Source of the DNA: Thereva unica
Lineage: Eukaryota; Arthropoda; Insecta; Diptera; Therevidae
Assembly (NCBI GenBank): GCA_949987705.1
Contig: OX465284.1
Location: 112,389,163-112,453,162 of the forward strand
DNA: 64,000 bases
Direction of reading: 5' to 3'
Shown here: in pieces, positions 52,201 through 63,349 of the stretch
How the letters are laid out: each line of letters starts with the position of its first letter
How positions within the stretch are numbered: the first letter of the stretch is position 1
Made by a program: the position numbers and the translations under genes
Notes under the pieces: model-generated
Database searches by the model: none
Told to the model about the DNA's origin: nothing
Seen by the model: the letters and a program-made list of their open reading frames with translations, nothing else

Positions 52201-54400
52201 ATGCACAACACCATTTACTGAGCTTCCATAAGAGTTCAACCAGAGTTGAACCCGAGTCATGACAACAGACAGAGCTTTCGTTAAAGATTTTCGACTCTGC
52301 TCAACTCAACGAAAATAGGTAAAGTGTTCATGCACACAATTAAAAACGGCGCACTGGCAAAAGTACAAATGTCGCGCCTCGTTTGGACGTCAGAAGAGAC
52401 TTTATAATTCATAAATACTTTTAAAGAAAAATCTAGAATAAAACTAATTTGTACATAGCCCCAGAACTCAGAAATAGAAACGTATAGAGTTAAGTTGTTG
52501 AGCTAAAGTGTCATTTCAAGTCAACCACAACTCAACTCGACTCCCATGTAAACTCGGTAATTGACTTCATTTAGGATTCGTTTTTGATTGCTTCTTAATT
52601 TCTTGCACCCGCCACGAAAATGGACGAACAAACTTAACGAAAGTTCGTTAAATCCTAAAATTTCACTTCTTTTGTTGATATATACATTACTGCATTTGAT
52701 AATATATACATTACTGGATGAGCCAGGGTAAAGTATTCGTTGAGTATATACTCACTTTAACGCGATGCCGTTTTCATGAAGGTTCTGGGTTAAAATGACA
52801 GATAATTAATTTAACATTACTTCGCCGTTGGTATATGTGCAGTAAGGATATACTCAAACACACACATATATGTTAAACCCAGCTTAACCGTACAGGTTTC
52901 GTCGAGTTGTCTTTGATTTAACGACACTTTACGCAACCCCCGTTTCCATTAGTGCTTATCTGAGTAAACTCTGCCTGGAAACTCAGTAAACGTCCTTGGC
53001 TGCAATTAACTCGGCCCTCAAATGAATTGCCATTTCTTTGTCGAGAGCATACAGAACATGATTAGGTGTTGATACCGTCAGACTCAGGCCCTTTTCTTAG
53101 GTAATTATTCAAGATGGTTACCATTTTTTTACAAGGTTTTCGTTTCATCGGAGGAGAGGGATCTGGAGCGCGTTCAAAAACCTTACTATGGTTAACCATG
53201 GTTAACTATGGTAAACTTTTGTCGTTCAAAAACTCCGTGGTTAACTACAACATAACCACGAGCATAACTTTTTGGCGTTCAAAAACTCCCGTGGTTAACC
53301 ATGGTGTAGTTAAATTTTAACCATGCTCCGGAGCATGGTTAGCGATAGTTAAGAAGAAGAAGAATAAAAACAATTTTTTTACATTTGTTTTAATGTTAAT
53401 AATGAACAAATCAAAGTGGGATTTGTGAGATTATTTTAAATAAATAATTATTGGAAATAATTGAGGCAAATAGCCGACACTATTTTATGGAAATTTTTTT
53501 TAAATTTTCTTTACCACGTAGTTAACTACGGTGCGTTCAAAAACCTCCATGGTTAAACATAAACTTTCGTGGTTAAGTGAAGTGATATAGCATAACCACA
53601 GCTTACCTCGTGGTTTACTATAGTAAGGTTTTTGAACGCGCTCCTGGTATATCTGGTAATATAATCTGTGTGATTTGTGTTATTCGTGGTATTTGTTTTA
53701 AATCGAGAAAAAGGTTTAACAAATCGAGAAACTTTCCTTAGCAAAGGACATTTGTTTCGATTGTAACAAATAACTTCTGAAAAGGCGTGTGAGTACATAA
53801 ACATTCTAAGTTGGCAAAAGGGCGAAGGAAGCGCCACCTACCGCAAATTTCGGTTATTAATTTTTGTACTTAAGAAAATAACGAAACGTCAGTTTTAATT
53901 TTTAGGGAAAATCACGCGGAATTAGCGAAAAATTCTAAAGGGTAGAAAAACACTGTCGAAGGGGTTATGACGAAATCTTGCTGAGCATTCAGATTTTGTC
54001 GGCCACCTGTTAAGGAGTAATTACTTGCATTTTTGATGTGACACTACACACGAAAACATACTATCTTTTCTAAAAACCAACTCACCCTAAGTTAGACAAC
54101 TTCTGTGATTTAGAGAAGCTTCACATTCTCAACTCTAAATCGTAACGGGATCCCTCTGCTGCTGATTTCTCGAGATTTTATGGACTCCACCACGAAACAC
54201 AACATTATTGGCAACGAGGCATGGTAATGTTTCTTTATTGTGTGCTTATAGCTAGACTGGATTTATGTTTGGTGTTATTTTATTTAGAACTAAAAACCCA
54301 CACAATATAAACCTGGGTAAAGAAGTTAACTTCTAATTTTTCACACAATTAAATTGAAACTTTCTAGTTATTGATAGCGATTAATTTTAGCTCTTACCAT
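43256..54400 (-). CDS. GAS8: GAS8/DRC4, nexin-dynein regulatory complex subunit 4 (copy 2)
   Basis: Second GAS8 gene, convergent to copy 1. Exons: probable ATG-only exon 54398-54400, then 49618-49651, 48251-48415, 47819-48122 and 43256-44165, for 471 residues. Exons 3-5 have exactly the same lengths as in copy 1 (165, 304, 910 nt), so the pair arose by duplication of the intron-containing gene. Landmarks: PPKKAKKGKGS, REREERNFFQLERDKLRTFW, IRNKDREVEVAQEL, EMFEVEERKTNQI, KNYYNDITVNNLALISSLKE, LQQKTGLKNVLLERK and GTGPAGLVTKNR. By eye roughly three quarters of residues in exon 5 match copy 1, and changes are mostly conservative, suggesting both are under constraint. The first exon is the weakest call: AAAATG|GTAAGA at 54400 resembles copy 1's AAAATG|GTAAGT, but 53118 and 50101 are alternatives. 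Intron 4 holds a LOA-like element. Confidence 0.9.
44400..46670 (+). pseudogene. LOA/R1-like retrotransposon in GAS8-2 intron 4
   Basis: Antisense to GAS8-2. The end of ORF1 lies at 44430-44700 (VGRVGEVYPDVRIETANAGD, PFNPSMNIDHWKI needing a frameshift). The endonuclease starts near 44940 (INLHHCKAASAALLLHLESG, DVALVQVPWIAGDRICGL, and GGDANAQWGSTDS near 45320). The linker KPPWWSRELEILRKECRNDA is at about 45790. Only VLSPLLWVVTMNQLLDHF (46255-46310) remains of RT, and it is followed directly by the C-terminal motif HIFCHCPALSRKK and PFLSKLAEISKIG. It is a large internal deletion with frameshifts; same family as 5640-6760. Confidence 0.8.
46671..46712. repeat. Degenerate TAACC repeat
   Basis: Seven to eight units of TAACC/CCTAA type with single-base variants, about 100 bases after the coding end of the LOA-like element. 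Likely the element's microsatellite tail. Confidence 0.8.
46713..47818. other. GAS8-2 intron 4, remainder; nothing recognised
   Basis: No coding frame or repeat was identified between the LOA-like tail and the splice donor of exon 4. Confidence 0.35.
48416..49617. other. GAS8-2 intron 2
   Basis: 1.2 kb intron, AT-rich, with no recognisable element; the open frames in it show no family features. Confidence 0.4.
49790..50240 (+). pseudogene. Reverse transcriptase scraps in GAS8-2 intron 1
   Basis: A frame-broken GVPQGT.LSPLLF-type RT motif near 49880-49920, and ISPGVPQESNILHPVLV near 50150-50200. Both are typical of jockey-like RT but badly decayed; they may come from two insertions. Confidence 0.5.
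50612..50693 (-). repeat. Repeat D, minus copy (empty site for the 53166 MITE)
   Basis: About 80 bases nearly identical to the reverse complement of 53085-53165 (shared core AAGATGGTTACCATTTTTTT on the minus strand). On this copy the sequence runs uninterrupted through GAGGGATCTGGTATATTC, where the other copy holds a MITE. Confidence 0.8.
50760..53084. other. No gene recognised (GAS8-2 intron 1)
   Basis: 2.3 kb with no coding gene. Motifs of the AACTCGAC/GTTGAA type at 52240-52560 resemble 21480-21660, suggesting one more dispersed family. TATACATTACTG is duplicated at 52681 and 52707. Confidence 0.35.
53085..53165 (+). repeat. Repeat D, plus copy (split by a MITE)
   Basis: Matches 50612-50693 in reverse orientation with about one mismatch in the best part. 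It is broken at 53166 by a MITE insertion. Confidence 0.8.
53166..53643. mobile_element. 478-bp MITE with GAGCGCGTTC ends
   Basis: Inverted ends (GAGCGCGTTCAAAAACCTTA and its complement) flanked by CTG on both sides. The uninterrupted repeat at 50612-50693 shows the site before insertion with one CTG, confirming a 3-bp duplication. The inside is rich in short GGTTAAC/CATGGTTAA palindromes and repeated CGTTCAAAAAC subterminal motifs. No coding sequence. Confidence 0.9.
53644..54397. other. Between the MITE and the probable GAS8-2 first exon
   Basis: No gene or repeat recognised. Confidence 0.3.
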
Positions 54401-55193
54401 TTTAATTATTTAAGGAAGTTACGTAGACAAAAACACTTGTAAAAACTTATCACTTTAACTGTCAACAAGACTTTTGCAGAATCGATCAAACTTAAGAATT
54501 TACGGCCGTTGCTAAGCGATTTGGGTGCATTGTATGCACTTTATGGGTGCTGCAACCCACTTAGTTCCGGTTCAACATATAAAATTTCGTTTGAGAGGTC
54601 CAAACCTTATGAGAAAAGTTGAGTATATAATTTATTGGGGTAGATAGAAGAATTAGGACTACTTGTCAAACAAAAATGCAAATAAGCGAAATGCGCTGGG
54701 GCGCGAACTAAAGGTGGATTTACATATCCGATGTTTTTCTTTCGCGTCGCTCTTTTTTACAATTTCGACCAATAGGAAACAAACTGTGCGACATCTTACG
54801 GTAACGGTGGAGAGCTGAACGAACATCAACATTTTATGTGACAGGGTAATAAAAACAGCTGATTGAAAGTAAAATTTGAGGTTATGTTCAACTGAAATGT
54901 TTGTTTATTTGGAATTGTTTGGTTTTGCGTGGACGTAAAGAGAAGTTTTATTAATGAATAAGTCAAAAGTCACGATTGGGTTTGGCTGCAACAGAATTCG
55001 TAATGTAAGTTATTGATTACGGGAATTGATTCAAATTAACATTTTGTGCAATAGCACCACCATGGCTATTGAATAGGAGACGAATTAGTGGTTTGTAGTT
55101 TAAATAATGGAAGGCATAGAGGTCAACGCATTTTTGTGTCCAGAACTATTAAGAAGCGTCAACGTTAAAAGTTTTATTGGAGAATCTTACATA
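54401..55193. other. Possible promoter region of GAS8 copy 2
   Basis: If exon 1 is at 54400, its promoter lies here. GTTGCTAAGCGATT at 54507-54520 has one good half of an RFX X-box, the element that drives many ciliary genes, but the second half is poor, so this is only a hint. No protein gene seen. Confidence 0.25.
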
Positions 55194-55670
55194 CCGTAAC
55201 TTGGTCCTACTTTGCTCCAAAATCTGCTCCAAACTTGGACTTATTAAAATTGCGTGGAAACGTTTTCATTTAAAATTGCTATTTAAATTTAGATTGTAAA
55301 TTTAACACCTTGGCTACAGAATCTAAGTGATGAAACTACCATTTTGTAGCGTTTTATTATATATATAAAACAATGATTAAGGAGCAATGTTACCCGTCAA
55401 GTTGGGTAACTTTGCTCCTAAATTGTATTTGTACTGTAATTCGGTTGTTTTAGAAGTTGGAGCATAGTAAGAAGCTTGACACCTGACAGTCGAAAAAAAT
55501 GGCGGATTAAAAAAGTTCCTATTCAGTGTTGCCACTATAACTTTATTTTTACCGATTTCGTTCAGAAATGGACAGTTACATAGAATAAGTTTGGCACAGA
55601 TAAGAAAAAATCTTTTTCCGCAATTGGAGCATAATTACCTAGGCAGGAGCAAAGTAGGACCAAGTTACGG
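55194..55670. mobile_element. Mariner-type MITE with CCGTAACTTGG ends
   Basis: Perfect 25-bp inverted ends (starting CCGTAACTTGGTCCTACTTT) flanked by TA. A partial internal copy of the end motif (GGGTAACTTTGCTCC) lies near 55404-55418. No transposase. Confidence 0.9.
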
Positions 55671-57380
55671 TACCGTTATAGCACAAAACCAGAGGAAATG
55701 TCTAAAAAAGAAGTACAAAGTATATTTTTAACTTATGTCTTACTTAGTATTCACTTTTAAACTCCCATTAGCAATTTAAAACAAGTTAAAGCCCCAAAAT
55801 TCATACAATCTCTACCTTAAGCTCCAATTGACAACAAAAAATTCATTCCCATTTTATTCAATCACTTGGATCCAGCAAAAAGTCTGTCTCGTTGCCAAAA
55901 AGAAAAACGTAGCAAATCCATAGTCATAATGTAAAGTAATTCACATCCCCCGGCCAAGCACTATGGACCCCACTTTCGGGGTGGTAGGTCAGCTTTTTGT
56001 GCGAAAAGGGATCTGCCGACAGCTCTCTCTCCATAAAGCGCAATGAATTATACACAACCGAGAAAATACCCCACGGAGCCCCGATGGTCTGCTCTGGCCC
56101 GCAGAGTCAACAATGTAACATGATGTATGCCCTAATTAAGAAGGCATAAATCAAGCCGCCAGTCGTCCCTTTCCCGGCCGCCAGTTCACCGAATTGAGAC
56201 TCAATTCACATGGCAAGGAGACAGTTGTTTACCGCATCTTGCAACCGCTCTTTCGCCTTATCTTTTTACACACGGGGAGCGCGCGTCCTGCTCGGAAGAA
56301 TCCTTCCTTAATAAATACAACATACTACACATACATATATGTCCCTCGAAATAGTTTCGGTTTTGCGGACCCCCCCGGCTCCCACTCCGGCTTTAGTTTG
56401 TCTTTATTTTATGGTGAAGCTAGGACGGAAAAAGGATTGCCTGCGTCTGTTATACTATTTTAGTAAGAGGTATCCGGTCGGGGGGACGAACGACAAGGAC
56501 GATCCCATCAAATAACATCTTCTGGTATGCAGATGCCGGGCCAAGTATGCAGCCTGTGTACGTACAACTTTTTAGTTCATCCAGTCCTGTCGTAAATTAA
56601 TGCAAATTAAAATTTGTTTGTAGTGTCTTAATTAAATTTTCGGTAATTTGAGAACAAGTGCAAGAAATGACTTTTATCACTAATTGCAGTAAGTTGTTTC
56701 GATTTTAAGGACTCAAGAATTCCCCCCCCCCCCATTTTTTTGCCCCTCTTTATGACTGTCATGGGAAAAGTTTCGTATGAATGTTGTCGGAGCCACTTCT
56801 CAATTAAATCTTATTGACTGCTTGATGTAAACTTTGCTTGAGGAAGATGATGTAAAGACTAACATCAAGCGTATGCGGCTCAAGGAAATTACATACAGTT
56901 TGTTCGCCCCGTGCCTAGAGGTCATCTTAGTGAGGATACGGAGGATTGCTGCCTTACTGCAATTCCTTAGTCGTTGAGAGAAGTTGTTTGAAGGGACCTT
57001 CTTCACGCTTTCCAACGAAGAAAGCCCCGTGATAGCAGCCCTTTTCCTCGTCAGCGCTGTATAGGAATGCATAATGTGCACGGCCGTCTCGGATTTCTCC
57101 AGGCTCAGTCGCTAGGTGTCATCTTCAAGAATTCTCATTATGTTCAACTGTTACCGGAAACTCCCGCGCCCTGTTATTTGTACAATATCATGAGCTATCT
57201 GAGGAATATCTGCCACATGTTCGCTTCCTGATGACTTTCACGTGATCCATCCCTCTCTAACCATATTGGATACCAGCCATACAAGATCTTGTTTTAACCA
57301 AAGCCCCAAAGCTTAAACAGTCTTCTTTATTTCAAGATCCAATGGCGGCAAGCTTAATATGATAAAGCCCTTATTCACAC
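55671..57380. other. No gene recognised
   Basis: 1.7 kb. It contains a C-run near 56724-56733 and GC-richer DNA around 55940-56400, but no supported coding frame. Confidence 0.35.
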
Positions 57381-57782
57381 ACAGGCCGCCGGCAGGCCGT
57401 GGCCTGAAGATTTCTCGCCTTTAGCTGAAGTATAACCACACACTCACGGGCCGCCGGCAGGCCGTGCACTGCAGTCCAGGAAAACTGACAAAATTCTTTA
57501 AGTGTGAGGCATTTATCGTCAGTCCGTGCCTGAATTCGATTAAGTCTGAAGTTTTCGTTTAGGCCGGGAACATTTTAACACTTAAATTAACAGCTTGCTA
57601 CCCTAAACTGTCGCCTTCGTCTGTGGGTCCGTGAGGAATCATCAGGTGACCTGCAGTCCACGGCCTGTCAGGCGGTTCCCTCAAGTCCTTATCTCTCAGT
57701 CAGACTGAGTAATGTGGTGTGGCCTTCATTGGGCCGTGGTAGCCGACCTGGCCTGAAAGGCCACGGCCTGCCGGCGGCCTGT
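57381..57782. mobile_element. GC-rich TIR element
   Basis: Near-perfect 25-bp inverted ends (ACAGGCCGCCGGCAGGCCGT at the left; complement at the right). The GGCCGCCGGCAGGCCGTG motif is repeated once more just inside the left end (57449-57466). Target duplication unclear. Its GC content contrasts with the AT-rich surroundings. Confidence 0.8.
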
Positions 57783-57875
57783 AAGAGAATAGGAATCCTT
57801 ATACCACACATGAATGTTCAGTTTGCCGACATAGGTGAACATCCCACTTTAGTCAACAAACTCTACTAGTGCACC

Positions 57876-58070
57876 GTGATTTTCGATGATGAAGCTCTGC
57901 ACTTTTCCCACGCTTTCCATAATGCAAGTCACGCCAGTCTTGTCTTTATTATTTCGTCTAGCGTAATCTGCAGAGTCAACGATCTCGTTCTTGATTTGAA
58001 CTTCCAGCAAGAGTCATGTAGATTAAATGGCTCCAAAACGAAGTACTACGTTACCTCTGAAAGTAACTCT
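57876..58070 (+). pseudogene. Jockey-like RT fragment
   Basis: DDEALHFSHAFHNASHASL, then RVNDLVLDLNFQQE and RLNGSKTKYYVTSESNSSF resemble the segment from the catalytic DD to the LN.KTK motif of a jockey-type RT, with a short degraded continuation. Confidence 0.5.
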
Positions 58071-58249
58071 TCCTTCTTTTTCAGTGGAGGTTCCATAACT
58101 CACCTCCATCTCTCTCTTGGCATCCCATGCAAAAGCATCCCAGAAGTTCTACAATATCCGGCTGTTGACTGTCTAGAGTGCAGCAATTACACTGCTACAG
58201 ACGCTGGCAATCTTTTATTTCTAGACCGCATAATTGATAACAAATAACT

Positions 58250-59320
58250 TATTTACGTTTTAAAGTGTACGCTTCCATAGAACAACACACGAACCTCAAA
58301 ATACTTTAAAAGTACCTCGTCTACGCCTGAAATACAAACGTCTACTTCACACCTTGTTATTAAATTTGTACGAAATATCGAAATATTTACTCCCCAAATG
58401 CCTTTGAATAGCGCCAAAATATACACACCCCACGCGACATCCCCCAAAGCCAGACATTTTACGGTGTCTGATTAATAAATTAAATCAGCCAAAGACGAGC
58501 GCGAAAGTAAAAATCCTCTCTACTTCAAATCGCTTCAAGAGAAGAGCATCCACCCTCTTACAGCAGATATTACACCACCACCACCGCCCCCATCCCTTCG
58601 GGGGCAGCTTCCCTTATTGTATCCCTTTAGTGAATTCACTAAATTTGTTTTAATTTAAGGAGCCACATTGAAGCAGAAACAGACGGCGTAGTTCGGGGGG
58701 TATGACTCTGGTTGCTGGGGCTGCCCCCCGCCGCCAGCGAAGACAGCGAAAAATGCACACTTGACGGGGGTGAGCTGAGCAAATCAGTTCAAGTTCCTTA
58801 AGTACACAAAACTCGAGTGAGAGAAACAGCTTAAAATAATAGAATGAACCGAGCAAAGTGGGGATTGCCGCTGTGCAAGGAGAACGCCAATAAAACTTAA
58901 GACGCGCGGCACACACACAGCAAGCGTCTAGGAAGACGCTAGCTGCATTTGTCTCCAGTCTCTCAAAGGGGATTTTCTTTATAATGATGATAGCAGCGAA
59001 ATTCTTGCATACTGTTTACAAGGCGATTTCGCCGGAAACGGTCCTCGTCTTAAAGCTGATAAAGTAAGGTACTAGTACGAAAGTCGAGATGGAAAATTCC
59101 TGGGTTTTTGAGTGCAATTTGATTGTTTATGGCGTCTTTGTACTACGTCGTCGGGGCTTCTGCATTTTGGTAGAGTAGTTCAGTCGATCTGATGATAGGG
59201 GGTGGGATTCGCCGAGGAGAAATTCATATAGGTGGAGAAAGATGTAAATTCAGCACAGGATTTGAACGGGACGCAGCGATACTTAATTTTGTTTTACATG
59301 TAAAGTGAACCTACGACATA
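58250..59320. other. No gene recognised
   Basis: No coding or repeat structure supported. A CCACCACCACCGCCCCCAT stretch at 58575 is simple sequence. Confidence 0.35.
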
Positions 59321-59333
59321 TAACGCCGAACAT

Positions 59334-59410
59334 GATAGCCTAGGCATTAAGGAGTCCCACTGCAATTCCAGAGATTAGGCTTCGATTCCTCGCATCGACA
59401 TGGTAGGTAT
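59334..59410 (+). repeat. Possible tRNA-derived SINE head
   Basis: GATAGCCTAGGCATTAAGG (59334-59352) resembles a polymerase III A box and GGCTTCGATTCCTCG (59378-59392) a B box, at tRNA-like spacing. No complete cloverleaf is visible, so it would be a SINE or decayed tRNA relic. Confidence 0.35.
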
Positions 59411-59639
59411 TTCACTGCTCACACATAAGATAACATTTATTCTTAATTGTCTTCCTCTTTTACAGCATTATTCTGCTTTGGCTTCCGGAATGCAATCTGA
59501 ACTCTTGCAAGTGCACCAACCAACTTCAGTTCGAAATGATACCATCCAGTTTGGTATGCCTAAAAGTTAGATGAACTTGTCTACTCCGTTCTGCCTATAA
59601 ATTCAGACCGATCGAAACGTCAGAATACAACGGCCGGTT

Positions 59640-61110
59640 TTCCTTACACGCAAACGGCATCCTAGCGGAGCTGGTTAAATTTGGAGGGCCTACATTACAC
59701 CAAGCGACTCATAAATTAATTGTGAAAGTATGGGAGCATGAAGTGATGACAGAGAAAAGGCATCCTCTGCCCGGTACATAAAAAAGGAGGTATTATAGCG
59801 TCCACTAATTATCGCGGTATAACGTTGTTGAGTACCGTGTATAAGATATTCTCCACTTTCCTACAAAACAGGATGGCCCATACGCCAGAAACAGTATAGA
59901 ACAATACCAGTGTGGCTTCAGCTCAGGCAAATCAACGACTGGTCAGATTTTCACCTTGAGGCAGGCAGGCTGTGGAAAAATGTCTAGAGTTTCAAAACTC
60001 AATTCAACACCTCTTCATACTTCATAGTTTAAAGCCGCCTATGATAGCATAGCCAGAGTAGAACTCTACAAAGCCATGAAAGAATTCGGCATCCCCAACA
60101 AACTGGCAAGACTATGTAGGTTGACCATAACCAATGTGACAAATCAAGTAAAGATATCCGGAATACTGTCCAGTCCAATCAATCATCTATAATGGACTCC
60201 AACAAGGGGACGACGGTCTGGCTTGCCTCCCTTTCAACCTGGCGTTAGAGAAAGTCATCCGAGATTCGGGCGTGACATCAAGATTCACAATCCTCCACAA
60301 GTCCATCTAATTACTGCCTTATGCAGACGAGATTGACATCATTGGAAGAACAACAACAGCTATACAAGAAGCTTTCACTCAGATTGAGCGAGTGGCAGGA
60401 AATCTGGGATTGCACATTAACGAAAGCAAATCAAAGTACATGGTGGCGTCGTCTGCAAGAACACCGAACATTGGTCCCAGAATCACGGTAGAGGAACACG
60501 AGTTTGAAGTGGTAAAATCATTTACCTACCTTGGGTCAATAGAAGCAGTCGACAATATCAGGGAACCAGAAATACGCGCACGATTGCAAAAGCCAACACG
60601 GCCTACTATAGTTTGTCAAGACTCTTTAAATCCATGCATCTAACCATAACGTCTAAACTTTTACTATATAAGACGATGGTCTTACCGGTTCTCACATATG
60701 TATGTATCCGAAACGTGGGTGCTTAGCAAAAAGCACTCAAACCTCTTAACCGTGTTCGAGAGGAAAATACTTCGGAGGATTGTTGGCCCCGTATGTGAAG
60801 AAGGATGATTCCGGAGGCTCTACAATGGCGAGATCTACAAGAGCTATCGCTGCATAGATATTATGAAGAAAATAAAGCTCGGTAGGCTCCGGTGGGCAGG
60901 GCATTTAGCTCGTATGAGTGAAGATGAACCTGCTCGGAAAGTTGTCTGCGGTAAGACCTATGGGATGCGCCAGCGAGGGAGACCCAACCTTCGCTGGAAG
61001 GATGGCGTAGACCAGGACGCTCAGAGCTTAGGGATGCCAAACTGGATGACATCGATTTAGAATCGGGACCGGTGGAGAGAACAGTTGCGAGAGGCCAGGA
61101 CCGAATCCCG
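59640..61110 (+). pseudogene. RTE-like retrotransposon ORF2, long relic
   Basis: Plus-strand pieces in order: LAELVKFGG, a GFSSGKSTTGQIFTLRQ motif, FKAAYDSIARVELYKAMKEF, a degraded RT core with LLPYADEIDIIGRTT (YADD changed to YADE), GNLGLHINESKSKYMVAS, EVVKSFTYLGSIEAVDN, then the C-terminal IKLGRLRWAGHLARMSEDEP and RQRGRPNLRWKDGVDQDAQS. Stops and frameshifts occur throughout. It is the most complete retrotransposon in the window. Confidence 0.85.
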
Positions 61111-62029
61111 ATTGTAGAACCGTTAAAGAAGAACAAGTTGGGCCCCCAAAACCTGTTTCTGCAAATGCACCAAGAGATGTCGAGCCGGGAAAGTGGGTAT
61201 CGAGGAGGAGTTTCAATGACTCCTGACTGCATGTGGTCCATGTACCATCTGCTTGTTGCAGCAGTTCTTGGTACATTGGGCTTTTCGAGAGAACCCCCTT
61301 GGTAGAACAGCAAGCTTCTCAAACTAAGATCTGAAAGTAGAAAAGCCTTCAATAAGGACAAACGGTCTAACTTGGCTTTGGACTGGGACAACTCCGAAGG
61401 GCATCTTAGAAGGTTTTTCGGATGCCGCAAGAATGAGAATTAATACCACTTAATAATTTTTTTACTGGAAAATCCAAAAATTTATTAAATACGAATAATA
61501 TCATTGATATAAATGGAATTTCGAAGTTGGTTTTTCAAATTAGGTGCAAACATAAAATATCTAGGTAGTTAACGAACTTGGCCAGGATGATTACGATCGG
61601 CCATGTTTTTTTGGAGTACATTTTACTGTAGCACTCTCATTAATCAAACGAAAATAACACGGAGTTTATACTCCTTGTATAGTCTCCATACATTTTCACA
61701 TATCACACGAAAAATCAGTTCGGACCGCTTTACCGATTCCCGATTTTTCTATTGCTTTGAAAATTACAAAAGTAGCGTCACTAAAACCACTGCGACTTGT
61801 AGAGTAATGTCATGAACTTTTTACACATATTGTTTGAAGGTTGGTACTACCTAAAACTGATGTGGATTTACCGATGGTGGCGCCATCTATATGCCAACTT
61901 TCGAATTTTCCAATGAATTTTGCGAATTTCCCATAAATTCGTTTCTCCTTATTGTTTACACTATTAAACACTTTCTTACTGAAATAAAATTACCTAGAAA
62001 ACGAATTTAGGGGTTACTCCATTTTATAA
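61111..62029. other. No gene recognised
   Basis: Flank of the RTE-like element. Overlapping open frames at 60861-61430 on the minus strand are shadows of the element. Nothing else recognised. Confidence 0.35.
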
Positions 62030-63150
62030 TAAAAAAAAACAAATTTGTTTACATTAATAAATATTTCATTCTTATATTTTCTAAACGTATTTAATAATAA
62101 TAACTTCAACCAAAAATGAGTACAATTTATGGTATATACACGTTTTTGAGTACTTAAAGACAATTTAAAAATAAATTTAAATAATTGCCATCTGCGCTTT
62201 TTATTTTGAAGTTTCGTGGTTTTAAGTTAAATTTTCCTTTTATATAACAATTTTTTAATTAAATTTTTTTTGGCCACATTTTATAAATGCTACATGTAAT
62301 CACAATCAACCTTTGTATTTTTTTTCATCATTTTCACTATATATCGTAATTTTTTTTATTTATTTATTACTTTTATTACAAAAGCATTATTTTGTTTTTT
62401 AATTTATATTAATTATTAATTTTACACTTTTACTCTCTTTTATGTATAAATAATTTAATAGCTTCCAAAGTGTTTTTTACTATTTAAATATAATCTTAAT
62501 ATTTTTAATGCTTTCATTTATTTAATTGTTATGTATTTAATTTTGTTTTAGATTTATTTTATATTTAATTACATAATTACAAATTAAACTGATTTATGTT
62601 TTAAACTGCTTCTCAATTTGCATCAGTTTGAATTTATTTTTTATTTTCATATTTAGTTTGATTTTTTTTACTAATAATGGCACATTACTTTATTGCGTAT
62701 TTTATTTATACTTCTGTTTTTTTAATTATATTTATTTTTTAATTCATAATTCCTCTCTCTTCCCTTTTTTTTCACTGTCTTCTTCTTAGCGACTAAATTG
62801 TTAAATTTCTCATTATTGTTTTTGTGGGTTTTACATTACGTTTCTAACTTTATTTGTTTTTTTATTTTATTTATTACGATTTTTAATATTTACTCTAGCA
62901 ATTGTTTTTTTCTGTTTTTACTTATTAATGAAGCAATTTTTTATTTTTATTCATTTATTTATAATTTTTTTTTCATAAATCTTTTTGTAACTTTTTCTGA
63001 GGAAGCTTCTTTCACTAAATTTTCTATTTATTTATATATATAAAAATAAGCGATATTATTTTTAACAAAAATTCTTTTTTAACGAAATTATTTACAATTT
63101 TTCTTTTTTGTTTATAATTATTTATTTTTAATTTTGAGGAATGAAACGGA
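62030..63150. other. Very AT-rich tract
   Basis: About 1.1 kb built almost only of A/T runs with long T tracts on the plus strand. Short frames here are low-complexity Phe/Ile/Tyr strings, not genes. Confidence 0.8.
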
Positions 63151-63349
63151 AAAGGGTTAATTGTAGCAGGAGAAATAAGAAGGAACCATGGAACTTGCTT
63201 GTTTTTGGAAAATTCTTAGTCGATGAAAGTATTTTAATTTTGATTGAATATGTTTTATTTTGAACTATTAAAAACCCACGTGCGTTTCTAGTGACCGCCA
63301 TATTTGATTTTAAATGACTTCATGCAGCTTACTTTCTTACTTACTGTCG

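Noticed and set aside
57876..58247. 123-codon frame as a host gene
   Set aside because: The RLNGSKTKYYVTS segment resembles the jockey RT region after the catalytic site, so it is taken as retrotransposon debris.
60861..61430. 189-codon minus-strand frame
   Set aside because: It lies antisense to the clearly recognisable RTE-like C-terminus, so it is a shadow.
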